From Alphaproteobacteria bacterium (GTDB taxonomy: Bacteria > Pseudomonadota > Alphaproteobacteria > RS24), in contig JAQWIP010000029.1 in assembly GCA_029248825.1 (NCBI GenBank), forward strand, positions 1 through 6,141: a stretch of DNA of 6,141 nucleotides, written 5' to 3'. Position numbers and translations under genes: made by a program. The notes under the pieces were generated by a model. That model was not told the DNA's origin. It made no database searches and saw nothing but the letters and a program-made list of their open reading frames with translations. Within the stretch, counting starts at the first letter, position 1. Each line of letters begins with the position of its first letter. Shown piece by piece: positions 1 to 5,970 of the stretch.

Positions 1-14
1 GAGCTTGTGGCATC

Positions 15-45
15 TTGACAAATCGGCTGAAGCGGTGTGTTTAAG
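15..45 (+). promoter_or_regulatory. Putative aspS promoter
   Basis: A perfect TTGACA hexamer lies at 15-20. The best -10 candidate is TTTAAG at 40-45, which matches four of six TATAAT positions but sits 19 bases away, slightly long; TGTTTA at 38-43 has ideal 17-base spacing but a poor match. Either would start transcription around 50-55, leaving a leader of about 55-60 bases before the aspS start at 110. The -35 match and the position support a promoter. The weak -10 and the unseen upstream sequence limit confidence. Confidence 0.4.
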
Positions 46-61
46 CTCAGGAATGAGCTTA
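42..61. repeat. Palindrome / hairpin in the aspS leader
   Basis: TAAGCTCA (42-49) and TGAGCTTA (54-61) are perfect 8-base inverted repeats around GGAA, which would form a GNRA-type tetraloop in RNA. The left arm can also pair as TTTAAGC (40-46) with GCTTAAA (66-72), so two mutually exclusive structures are possible. The element overlaps the likely -10/start region, so it could be an operator, a leader hairpin, or the end of an upstream gene's transcript. There is no T-run after the stem, so it is not a classical intrinsic terminator for plus-strand transcription. Confidence 0.5.
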
Positions 62-109
62 TCAGGCTTAAAAAAGACCAACGCGTCTTTTGGCAAAGAG
101 GAAGACATC

Positions 110-1798
110 ATGCACGAGTATCGTAGCCATAATTGCGGCGCTTTGCGCGCTGAAAACCTAGAGGAAACCGTCCGCCTGTCGGGTTGGGTGCATCGTAAGC
201 GCGACCATGGCGGCTTGCTGTTTATTGATTTGCGCGACCACTTCGGCTTGACGCAATTGGTTATCGAGCCTTCCAGCCCGTTTTTTGCCGTTGCCGAGGG
301 GGCGCGCGCCGAGAGCGTTTTGCGCGCCGAGGGCAAAGTGGTGGCCCGCGATGGCGAGGCCAAAAACCCAAATCTGCCAACCGGCGACATTGAAATTTAT
401 GTCTCTGAGTTGGAAGTTCTTTCGGAAGCTGGCGATTTGCCGCTGCCCGTATTTGGCGAACCCGATTACCCCGAAGACATTCGCCTACGCTATCGCTTCC
501 TCGATTTGCGCCGCGATAGGTTGCACGCGAATATTGTTTTGCGCTCCGACATCATCGCTTGGTTGCGTCGTCGCATGACCGACGATGGCTTTCGCGAATA
601 TCAAACCCCTATTTTGACCGCTTCTAGCCCCGAAGGCGCGCGCGATTTCCTCGTCCCATCGCGCACCCATCCGGGGCGGTTTTATGCGCTCCCACAAGCC
701 CCGCAGCAATTTAAGCAAATGCTGATGGTGGCGGGTTTTGACCGTTATTTCCAAATCGCGCCGTGCTTTCGCGATGAAGATGCGCGCGCCGACCGCTCGC
801 CCGGCGAGTTTTATCAGCTCGACCTCGAGATGAGCTTTGTAACGCAAGAAGATGTCTTCCAAGCGGTCGAGCCCGTGCTGCACGATGTGTTTGTCGAGTT
901 CGGCAAAGGCAAGCGCGTGACCGAAACTTTCCCGCGCATTCCCTATGCGGAAGCTATGCAAAAATATGGCTCGGATAAGCCTGACTTGCGCATTCCCATC
1001 GAAATGGAAGATGTGACCGCAAGCTTTGCGGGGTCTGATTTCAAGATTTTCGCCAATATGATTGAGAAAAACGACAAGGTTCGGGTTTGGGCGATTCCGG
1101 CCAAGACGGGCGGCAGTCGGGCGTTTTGTGACCGGATGAACTCTTGGGCGCAAGGCGAAGGCCAACCGGGTCTTGGCTATATTTTCTTCCGCGATGGCGA
1201 AGGCGCAGGGCCGCTGGCGAAAAACATTGGCGCCGAGCGCACCGAACAAATTCGCACGCAATTAGGCCTCGAAGATGGCGATGCCGTGTTCTTTTGTGCC
1301 GGCGTGCCGAGAGCGTTTGCCGAATTTGCAGGCCGCGCGCGCAACCGCGTTGGCCATGAGCTAGACCTCATCGACCGCGATCAATTCGCCTTCTGCTGGA
1401 TTGTCGATTTTCCGATGTATGAAATCGATGAAACGACGGGCAAACTGGACTTCTCGCATAATCCGTTTTCGATGCCGCAAGGCGGTATGGAAGCTTTGGA
1501 AACCATGGATCCTTTGGATATCAAGGGCTACCAATATGACATCGTGTGCAATGGCATCGAGCTGTCGTCGGGTGCCATTCGGAATCATAAGCCAGACATT
1601 ATGCTGAAAGCGTTTGAGCTAGCAGGCTATGACGATGCGGTTGTGGAAGAAGAATTTGGCGGCATGTTGAACGCTTTCCGCTTTGGCGCCCCGCCCCATG
1701 GTGGCATTGCGCCAGGCGTCGACCGCATTGTGATGATGCTGGCCGAGCAAGAAAACTTGCGCGAAGTGGTGGCTTTCCCGATGAACCAGCAGGCCTAA
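110..1798 (+). CDS. aspS: Aspartyl-tRNA synthetase, prematurely stopped
   Basis: Class IIb aminoacyl-tRNA synthetase that charges tRNA-Asp (and possibly tRNA-Asn in species with the amidotransferase route) in the cytoplasm. The 562-residue product has an N-terminal OB-fold anticodon-binding domain (about 1-105), a catalytic core with motif 2 around 218-242 (CFRDEDARADRSPGEFYQLD), a bacterial GAD insertion (about 295-405) and motif 3 near 532-543 (IAPGVDRIVMML, Arg539). The ATG at 110 is chosen because homology begins at MHEYRSHNCG and an AGAGGAAG ribosome-binding site lies at 97-104; the frame stays open upstream to position 5 but that stretch does not look like AspRS. The odd point is the TAA at 1796-1798 after MNQQA. 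The frame then continues with the expected AspRS tail to TAG at 1916-1918, giving 602 codons, close to the family's usual length of about 590-600. Product identity is very secure; whether the protein really ends here is not. Confidence 0.96.
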   Translation: MHEYRSHNCGALRAENLEETVRLSGWVHRKRDHGGLLFIDLRDHFGLTQLVIEPSSPFFAVAEGARAESVLRAEGKVVARDGEAKNPNLPTGDIEIYVSELEVLSEAGDLPLPVFGEPDYPEDIRLRYRFLDLRRDRLHANIVLRSDIIAWLRRRMTDDGFREYQTPILTASSPEGARDFLVPSRTHPGRFYALPQAPQQFKQMLMVAGFDRYFQIAPCFRDEDARADRSPGEFYQLDLEMSFVTQEDVFQAVEPVLHDVFVEFGKGKRVTETFPRIPYAEAMQKYGSDKPDLRIPIEMEDVTASFAGSDFKIFANMIEKNDKVRVWAIPAKTGGSRAFCDRMNSWAQGEGQPGLGYIFFRDGEGAGPLAKNIGAERTEQIRTQLGLEDGDAVFFCAGVPRAFAEFAGRARNRVGHELDLIDRDQFAFCWIVDFPMYEIDETTGKLDFSHNPFSMPQGGMEALETMDPLDIKGYQYDIVCNGIELSSGAIRNHKPDIMLKAFELAGYDDAVVEEEFGGMLNAFRFGAPPHGGIAPGVDRIVMMLAEQENLREVVAFPMNQQA

Positions 1799-1918
1799 GA
1801 TTTGCTGATGCAAGCGCCAAGCTCGGTGTCCAACGCGCAATTGCGCGAGCTGCACATTCGGTTGAATTTGCCGACGCCAACCGCAGACGGCGAAAGCCAA
1901 TCGGACGACAGCCAATAG
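1799..1918 (+). other. In-frame C-terminal tail of aspS beyond the TAA
   Basis: These 39 codons plus TAG follow the aspS stop with no frame change. They encode DLLMQAPSSVS, then QLRELHIRL, then an acidic polar end (GESQSDDSQ). The first part matches the end of the AspRS catalytic domain: E. coli AspRS, as I recall it, has AFP-KTTAAA-CLMTEAPS where this frame has AFP-MNQQA(stop)-DLLMQAPS, with the same number of positions. In alphaproteobacterial relatives the stop position is usually Gln or Glu, so a single base change (CAA or GAA to TAA) would explain it. No convincing ribosome-binding site precedes the internal ATG at 1808, so separate translation of the tail is unlikely. Confidence 0.88.
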
Positions 1919-1933
1919 AGCAGAGCCAATAAG

Positions 1934-1969
1934 GCAAAGTCGGCTTCGCGCTTTTTGCTCGTGTTTTTT
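1934..1969 (+). terminator. Possible weak intrinsic terminator after aspS
   Basis: An imperfect stem, AAAG-(T)-CG at 1936-1942 with CG-CTTT at 1949-1954 around a GCTTCG loop, is followed by T-rich sequence including six T at 1964-1969. The stem is short and has a bulge, and the long T-run is about ten bases beyond it, so this is only a candidate. Its place just after the TAG that ends the extended aspS frame fits transcription ending there. Confidence 0.3.
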
Positions 1970-2012
1970 GAGATGGCTTGGTTTATGCTATGGCCAAATG
2001 GAGGGAACCTTA

Positions 2013-2402
2013 ATGTTGCGTTTTCTGAAAACGATTTTTACGTGGTGGCATCACCAAACCTTCGGAACTTTGCTGAACACATGGCGGCGTGGCGAATTAG
2101 TGGGCGTCGATGGGCAAGGCAATTGCTATTACATCGACAAAAAAGCCGCCTCGATTAACGGCAAAACGCGGCGCTGGGTGATTTACAATGGCGACATTGA
2201 AACCTCGCGCGTGCCAGCCGAATGGCATGGCTGGCTGCACTATACAGTCGATGAAACGCCGGATGAGGCGCAAATGACCCAACGCGATTGGATGCAGCCG
2301 CATCAGATGAATATGACCGGCACAAAAGACGCGCATAAGCCCGCAGGGCCCGCCGATGCCGCGTCTTATGCCGAAGGCTATAATGCTTGGAAACCAGAAT
2401 AG
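2013..2402 (+). CDS. NDUFA12-family complex I accessory protein
   Basis: Small homologue of mitochondrial complex I subunit NDUFA12 (B17.2), found in alphaproteobacteria and expected to associate with NADH:ubiquinone oxidoreductase at the cytoplasmic face of the inner membrane. The 129-residue product carries the family blocks in order: TFGTLLNTWRRGELVGVD (16-33), YYID (39-42), RRWVIYNG (53-60), VPAEWHGWLH (67-76), NMTGT (100-104) and a C-terminal YNAWKP (123-128). The ATG at 2013 is preferred over upstream TTG and ATG codons because GGAGGG at 2000-2005 lies seven bases before it and family similarity begins there. It leads a same-strand group with the MlaD-like gene 37 bases downstream. No transmembrane segment is evident. 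Whether it is a stable subunit or an assembly factor in this organism is inference. Confidence 0.93.
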   Translation: MLRFLKTIFTWWHHQTFGTLLNTWRRGELVGVDGQGNCYYIDKKAASINGKTRRWVIYNGDIETSRVPAEWHGWLHYTVDETPDEAQMTQRDWMQPHQMNMTGTKDAHKPAGPADAASYAEGYNAWKPE

Positions 2403-2439
2403 AACGACCCGAGAAAGGGTTGCGGATAGAGGAAACGCC

Positions 2440-2910
2440 ATGAAAGATAATCTCGTTGAAACACTGGTCGGAGCCGCCGTTTTGGTTATCGCCACTTTGT
2501 TCATTCTCTATGGCTATTCCGTCACCGAAGCCGATAGCGGCGAAGGCTATGCGCTGAACGCGCAATTCGACCGCGTCGACGGACTAACCGTGGGCAGCGA
2601 TGTGCGCATGTCAGGCATTAAAGTCGGCACCGTTACGGGGCTGACACTCGACCCGCAAAGCTATTACGCGATTGCCAAATTCAGCATTTCGGGCGACACC
2701 GAACTGCCCGAAGACACCAGTGCAAAAATCACCAGCGAAGGTCTTTTGGGCGGCAATTATGTGTCGCTATCGCCGGGCGGAAGCGAAGACTTTTTGGCCG
2801 AGGGCGATGAAATTCTCTACACCCAAGGCTCGGTCGATTTGATCGGTCTGGTCAGCCAAGCCTTGTTCAGCGCAGGCGACGACGAAAGTGCCGAGGGCAC
2901 GTCTAAGTAG
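2440..2910 (+). CDS. mlaD: MCE-domain lipid transport protein, MlaD-like
   Basis: Inner-membrane-anchored MCE protein of the kind that binds phospholipids in the periplasm for the Mla ABC transport system, which maintains outer-membrane lipid asymmetry. The 156 residues comprise a short cytoplasmic N-terminus, one transmembrane helix (about 8-26, LVGAAVLVIATLFILYGYSV region), an MCE domain (about 36-112) with FDRVDGLTVGSDVRMSGIKVG and the GLLGGNYVSL block, and a short hydrophobic stretch (about 131-144) that in MlaD forms part of the central hydrophobic pore of the hexamer. It is somewhat shorter than E. coli MlaD (183 residues), mainly at the C-terminus. The start is fixed by AGAGGA at 2428-2433 before ATG 2440. 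No mlaF, mlaE, mlaC or mlaB lies in the window, so partner ATPase and permease must be elsewhere if it works as in E. coli. Confidence 0.92.
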   Translation: MKDNLVETLVGAAVLVIATLFILYGYSVTEADSGEGYALNAQFDRVDGLTVGSDVRMSGIKVGTVTGLTLDPQSYYAIAKFSISGDTELPEDTSAKITSEGLLGGNYVSLSPGGSEDFLAEGDEILYTQGSVDLIGLVSQALFSAGDDESAEGTSK

Positions 2911-2911
2911 C

Positions 2912-3544
2912 GTGCCAAATCGCTTATCAAATCTCCTGCCAACGAGTAGCGCTTTCAAGCTTGCCTGTGTCGCTTTGTTGGCTTTGGCCTGTGTTGGCGC
3001 TCCGGCGCGCGCGCAAATTATCGATGATAAAATGATGCCCCCAACCCTCTTGGTGCCGCCGCCCGTCGAAGAAGCGGAAAGCGTGGAGGCGGCGGACGAC
3101 AATTTCTTTGCCGAACAAGGCGAAGAAAACGAGCCGTCCCTATCGGTGTTCATCGTGCCGACGCTGGAGGTTCCAACCCAAGGCGAGGGTGATGCGCGGC
3201 CAATGCGGATTGGCACGTTTTCCTTGCTGCATAAAGTGACCGCCAAAGTGCGCGACATAAGCCTGCGCGCGGGCGAAGAAGTCACCATCGGCGCGCTGAC
3301 GTTGACCATGCAGGATTGCATTTCAACGCCGCCCGAAGAGCCGCCAGAAACCAAGTCTTTCTTGCAAGTGTCTGAGTTTAAAAATGGCGCCGACCGCAGC
3401 CTGTTTAGCGGCTGGATGTTTGCTTCCAGCCCAGGCATTCACGCGCTAGAACACGCCGTCTATGACCTATGGCCGTTGTCGTGCAAAACCGAAGACGGGA
3501 TGATTTTCACCGGCGATAGCCTGCCGCCGACCCGAACCAATTAG
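2912..3544 (+). CDS. Secreted DUF2155-domain protein
   Basis: Alphaproteobacterial protein of unknown function. The 210-residue product has an N-terminal signal peptide (Lys16, hydrophobic 17-30, likely cleavage after ARA at 32-34), an acidic Pro/Glu-rich linker (about 43-95), and a C-terminal DUF2155 domain (about 100-192) with two cysteines (Cys136, Cys191) and the hallmark FSGWMFASSPGIHALEHAVY at 165-184. It is likely periplasmic, and the two cysteines could form a disulfide (inference). The start is uncertain. GTG at 2912 begins one base after the mlaD stop with GAGGG at 2893-2897, a long 14-base spacing. GTG at 2888 would overlap mlaD by 23 bases and add eight residues. Either way translation is probably coupled to mlaD. 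The final TAG overlaps the accC stop on the other strand. A lipoprotein reading (Cys27) is less likely because the LALAC context is a poor lipobox. Confidence 0.85.
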   Translation: MPNRLSNLLPTSSAFKLACVALLALACVGAPARAQIIDDKMMPPTLLVPPPVEEAESVEAADDNFFAEQGEENEPSLSVFIVPTLEVPTQGEGDARPMRIGTFSLLHKVTAKVRDISLRAGEEVTIGALTLTMQDCISTPPEEPPETKSFLQVSEFKNGADRSLFSGWMFASSPGIHALEHAVYDLWPLSCKTEDGMIFTGDSLPPTRTN

Positions 3545-4890
3545 TCGGCTTCTTTCATCCCCAAAAACACTTCCAGCCAATGGATGTCATAATCGGCTTT
3601 GCGGAAGTCTTTATTCGGCAGTAGTTTTTCAAACAGCGGAATTGTCGTCTCCACACCATCAATCGCAAACTCGCCCAAGGCGCGTTCTAGGCGCATGAGA
3701 CACGCCTCGCGGGTTTCGGCATGGACAATCAATTTGCCAATAAGACTGTCGTAATAGGGCGGGATGGCATAGCCAGAATAAATCGCGCTATCCATCCGCA
3801 CGCCCAATCCGCCCGGCGCATGATAGGTCTGAATCGTGCCGGGAGAAGGGGTGAAGGTTTCGGCGTTTTCGGCGTTGATGCGGCATTCAATGGCATGGCC
3901 AGAGAAGCTGACATTTTCTTTGGTGAAGCTCAGCTCCTCGCCTTGGGCGACACGAATTTGCTCGCGTACCAAATCAATGCCCGTGATGGCTTCGGTAACC
4001 GGATGTTCCACTTGCAGGCGGGTGTTCATCTCGATGAAATAAAACTCGCCATTTTCGAATAGAAACTCGACCGTGCCGACCCCGCGATAGCTCATGCCGA
4101 GCATAGCGTCGGTTACAATTTTACCAATCTTGGCGCGCGCCGCATCGTCCAAAACCGTCGAGGGAGCTTCTTCCAAAACTTTTTGGTGGCGGCGTTGCAG
4201 CGAGCAATCGCGCTCGCCCAAATGCACCGCATGGCCATGCGTATCGCAGGCCACTTGAATTTCAATATGGCGCGGCTTGCCGAGATATTTCTCAATATAG
4301 ACCGCATCATCGCCAAAGGCTGCTTTGGCCTCAGAGCGGGCGGTGGTGAAAGCTTCTTCGATGTCGTCTTCGGTGAGGGCAATTTTCATGCCGCGTCCGC
4401 CGCCGCCAGAGGCCGCTTTGACCAAGACAGGAAAGCCCATCTCAAGGCCGACCGCGCGCGCTTCTTTGGCGGTTTTCACTTCGCCGTCCGAGCCCGGCAC
4501 GACCGGAATGCCCAGCTCAATGGCTTTGGCTTTGGCCGCGATTTTATCGCCCATCAGATTGATGTGTTCGGCGGTTGGGCCGATGAAAGTGATGTTATGT
4601 TCTTCGAGAATTTGCGCGAATTTGGCGTTTTCGGATAAAAATCCATAGCCCGGATGCACGGCATCGGCGCCGGTGATTTCGCAAGCGGCGATAATCGCAG
4701 GAATGCTCAAATAGCTATTGGCGGCAGACGGGGGGCCAATGCAAACGCTCTCATCGGCGAGGCGCACATGCATGGCGTTATCATCGGCGGTGGAATGCAC
4801 GGCCACGGAGGCAATGCCCATTTCGCGGCAGGCACGAATGACGCGCAAAGCAATTTCGCCGCGATTGGCAATCAGGATTTTGCTAACCAT
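3541..4890 (-). CDS. accC: Acetyl-CoA carboxylase biotin carboxylase subunit
   Basis: Biotin carboxylase, the ATP-grasp enzyme that carboxylates biotin on AccB using bicarbonate and ATP, the first half-reaction of malonyl-CoA synthesis for fatty acids. At 449 residues it is the same length as the E. coli enzyme, as I recall it. Visible features are the N-terminal ILIANRGEIALRVIRA (5-20), HPGYGFLSEN (79-88), ATP-site lysines 116 and 158, the glycine loop SGGGGRGMK (161-169), Lys237, and the catalytic block EMNTRLQVEHPVTE (287-300) containing Glu287, Asn289 and Arg291, plus Arg337. All key residues are present with a constant one-residue offset from E. coli numbering. The ATG is three bases after the accB stop, with only a weak GAG upstream, suggesting translational coupling with accB. 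The TAA stop overlaps the convergent DUF2155 gene by 4 bp. Confidence 0.98.
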   Translation of the reverse strand: MVSKILIANRGEIALRVIRACREMGIASVAVHSTADDNAMHVRLADESVCIGPPSAANSYLSIPAIIAACEITGADAVHPGYGFLSENAKFAQILEEHNITFIGPTAEHINLMGDKIAAKAKAIELGIPVVPGSDGEVKTAKEARAVGLEMGFPVLVKAASGGGGRGMKIALTEDDIEEAFTTARSEAKAAFGDDAVYIEKYLGKPRHIEIQVACDTHGHAVHLGERDCSLQRRHQKVLEEAPSTVLDDAARAKIGKIVTDAMLGMSYRGVGTVEFLFENGEFYFIEMNTRLQVEHPVTEAITGIDLVREQIRVAQGEELSFTKENVSFSGHAIECRINAENAETFTPSPGTIQTYHAPGGLGVRMDSAIYSGYAIPPYYDSLIGKLIVHAETREACLMRLERALGEFAIDGVETTIPLFEKLLPNKDFRKADYDIHWLEVFLGMKEAD

Positions 4891-4893
4891 GGG

Positions 4894-5343
4894 TTACTCG
4901 ATAATCATCAGCACTTCGTCAAATTCGACGGGCTGTTCATTGCCAACGATAATCTGGGTGATTTTGCCAGATTTATTGGCAGCGATTGGGTTCATGGTTT
5001 TCATCGCTTCGACGATGAGCAGCGTTTGCCCTTCGCTGACGCTATCGCCGACTTTCACAAAATTCGCCGCGCCAGGTTCGGGCGACAGATAGGCCGTGCC
5101 AACCATCGGCGATTTCAAGGCGCCAGCTAGATCGCCAGCACCGGAGGCGGAGGAGGCGGCGGCGGCAGCCGGTGCGGCAACGGGTGCGGCAACAGGTGCC
5201 GGCACAACGGCATTGACCGCAACGCCTTGGCGCGCCACTCGAATGCGGACTTCGCCGGTCTCGACTTCAATCTCGCTGAGGCCTGTATCGGCCAGCAAAT
5301 CGGCGAGTTCTTTAATTGTTTTCTTATCTGGTAATTTGGCCAT
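4894..5343 (-). CDS. accB: Biotin carboxyl carrier protein of acetyl-CoA carboxylase
   Basis: Carries the covalently bound biotin between AccC and the carboxyltransferase AccAD. The 149-residue product has an N-terminal helical region (about 5-40, KTIKELADLLADTGLSEIEV) that contacts AccC, a flexible Ala/Pro/Val-rich linker (about 44-70) and a C-terminal biotinyl domain (about 76-149) ending in LMIIE. The biotin attachment site is VEAMKTMN, with Lys115 encoded at 4999-5001. The domain also shows the extended loop (SPEPGAANFVKVGD) typical of bacterial AccB. AAGAGGA at 5350-5356 on the minus strand, six bases before ATG, supports the start. It sits 23 bases after aroQ and 3 bases before accC, consistent with one transcript. 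Confidence 0.98.
   Translation of the reverse strand: MAKLPDKKTIKELADLLADTGLSEIEVETGEVRIRVARQGVAVNAVVPAPVAAPVAAPAAAAASSASGAGDLAGALKSPMVGTAYLSPEPGAANFVKVGDSVSEGQTLLIVEAMKTMNPIAANKSGKITQIIVGNEQPVEFDEVLMIIE
5171..5206. repeat. Three 12-bp tandem units in the accB linker
   Basis: GGTGCGGCAACG, GGTGCGGCAACA and GGTGCCGGCACA follow each other directly; the first two differ at one base and the third at more. On the minus strand they encode PAP/AAP-type units of the AccB hinge. Being a multiple of three, gain or loss of a unit would keep the frame. This is simple-sequence linker DNA and needs no separate function. Confidence 0.7.
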
Positions 5344-5366
5344 GGGGTGTCCTCTTATGGCTAGAT

Positions 5367-5810
5367 TTACTTCGAGTTTAAACGCACTGCCAGCGCGTCG
5401 ATGGCCATTTCATAGCCTTGCGCGCCCAGCCCGCAAATTACGCCTGCCGCCACGACCGAAACATAGGAGTGATGGCGAAATTCTTCGCGGGCAAAAATAT
5501 TGGATAAATGCACTTCCATAATCGGCGCGGTCACAGCCTGCAAAGCATCGAGAATGGCCACGGAAGTATGCGAATAAGCGCCCGCATTGATAATCACGCC
5601 AGCCGCACTCTCGCGCGCTTTTTGGATGAGATTGACCAATTCGCCTTCATCATTGCTTTGAAAGCAATGAGCGCTTAGCCCGTGGGTTTTGGCACGCGCC
5701 TCGCACATGGCTTCGATGTCGGCCAATGTGGTAGTGCCATAAATTTCCGGCTCGCGCGTGCCGAGCAGGTTCAAATTCGGGCCGTTGATAATCGTGATTG
5801 CCTGAGCCAT
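5367..5810 (-). CDS. aroQ: Type II 3-dehydroquinate dehydratase
   Basis: Converts 3-dehydroquinate to 3-dehydroshikimate, the third step of the shikimate pathway, as a cytoplasmic dodecamer. The 147 residues match the family's usual length. Active-site features are NGPNLNLLGTRE (9-20), catalytic Tyr24 in EIYG, FQSNDEGEL (50-58), INAGAYSHTSVA (74-85) with Asn75 and His81, and EVHLSNIFAREEFR (99-112) with His101 and Arg112. The ATG at 5810 has AAGGAA at 5821-5826 on the minus strand about ten bases upstream and a closer AGG. It is first in the aroQ-accB-accC group, an arrangement common in alphaproteobacteria. No missing residues were seen. Confidence 0.98.
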   Translation of the reverse strand: MAQAITIINGPNLNLLGTREPEIYGTTTLADIEAMCEARAKTHGLSAHCFQSNDEGELVNLIQKARESAAGVIINAGAYSHTSVAILDALQAVTAPIMEVHLSNIFAREEFRHHSYVSVVAAGVICGLGAQGYEMAIDALAVRLNSK

Positions 5811-5849
5811 CGACCTAGGGTTCCTTCAAACAAGGGTATTACTCTGTTT

Positions 5850-5878
5850 TGGGTAGCGGAGATTTCAAAAAAGTGCAA
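5850..5878 (-). promoter_or_regulatory. Possible promoter for aroQ-accB-accC
   Basis: On the minus strand TTGCAC (5873-5878) is followed after 17 bases by TACCCA (5850-5855). The -35 is reasonable and the -10 is weak, giving a leader of about 35 bases before aroQ. The operon must have a promoter in this divergent spacer unless it is read from beyond the window, but this exact site is a guess. Confidence 0.25.
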
Positions 5879-5928
5879 GTTTTTCAACAGGCTTAATTCA
5901 GGCGAAACGGGCAGGGGGCTTGCGCTTT
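5870..5928. repeat. Ten-base inverted repeat in the aroQ-thiS spacer
   Basis: AAAGTGCAAG (5870-5879) can pair with CTTGCGCTTT (5919-5928): nine Watson-Crick pairs and one G-T/G-U position, enclosing 39 bases. It lies between divergent genes and includes the putative aroQ -35 element. It could be a two-half operator or chance. I see no recognisable TPP riboswitch in the spacer before thiS. Confidence 0.4.
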
Positions 5929-5970
5929 GACCGCTAGATTTGCATTATCAGCCGAGCCTTGGAGAACCGC

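Noticed and set aside
5..109. N-terminal extension of aspS using the upstream in-frame start at position 5
   Set aside because: The extra 35 residues do not resemble AspRS, the family starts at MHEYRSHNCG, and a good ribosome-binding site at 97-104 serves the ATG at 110.
485..1261. Long open frame on the minus strand inside aspS (258 codons)
   Set aside because: It is antisense to a conserved gene, shows no recognisable domain, and is a usual by-product of GC-rich codon usage.
1796..1798. Genome-wide reassignment of TAA to a sense codon
   Set aside because: accC, accB and aroQ all end in TAA at exactly the expected protein length in this window.
1968..1994. Promoter for the NDUFA12 gene (TTGAGA 1968-1973 with TATGGC 1989-1994)
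   Set aside because: The spacing of 15 bases is short and both hexamers match weakly, so I could not support it as a feature.
1968..2012. Longer NDUFA12 start at TTG 1968
   Set aside because: The added 15 residues are outside the family, and GGAGGG at 2000-2005 is ideally placed for ATG 2013.
4183..5130. Plus-strand open frames antisense to accC and accB
   Set aside because: They mirror conserved coding sequence, have no family resemblance, and lack supporting ribosome-binding sites.
5931..5960. TPP riboswitch upstream of thiS (a stretch resembling CTGATAATGC on the minus strand)
   Set aside because: The resemblance is short, on the strand pointing away from thiS, and the other conserved thi-box segments are missing.
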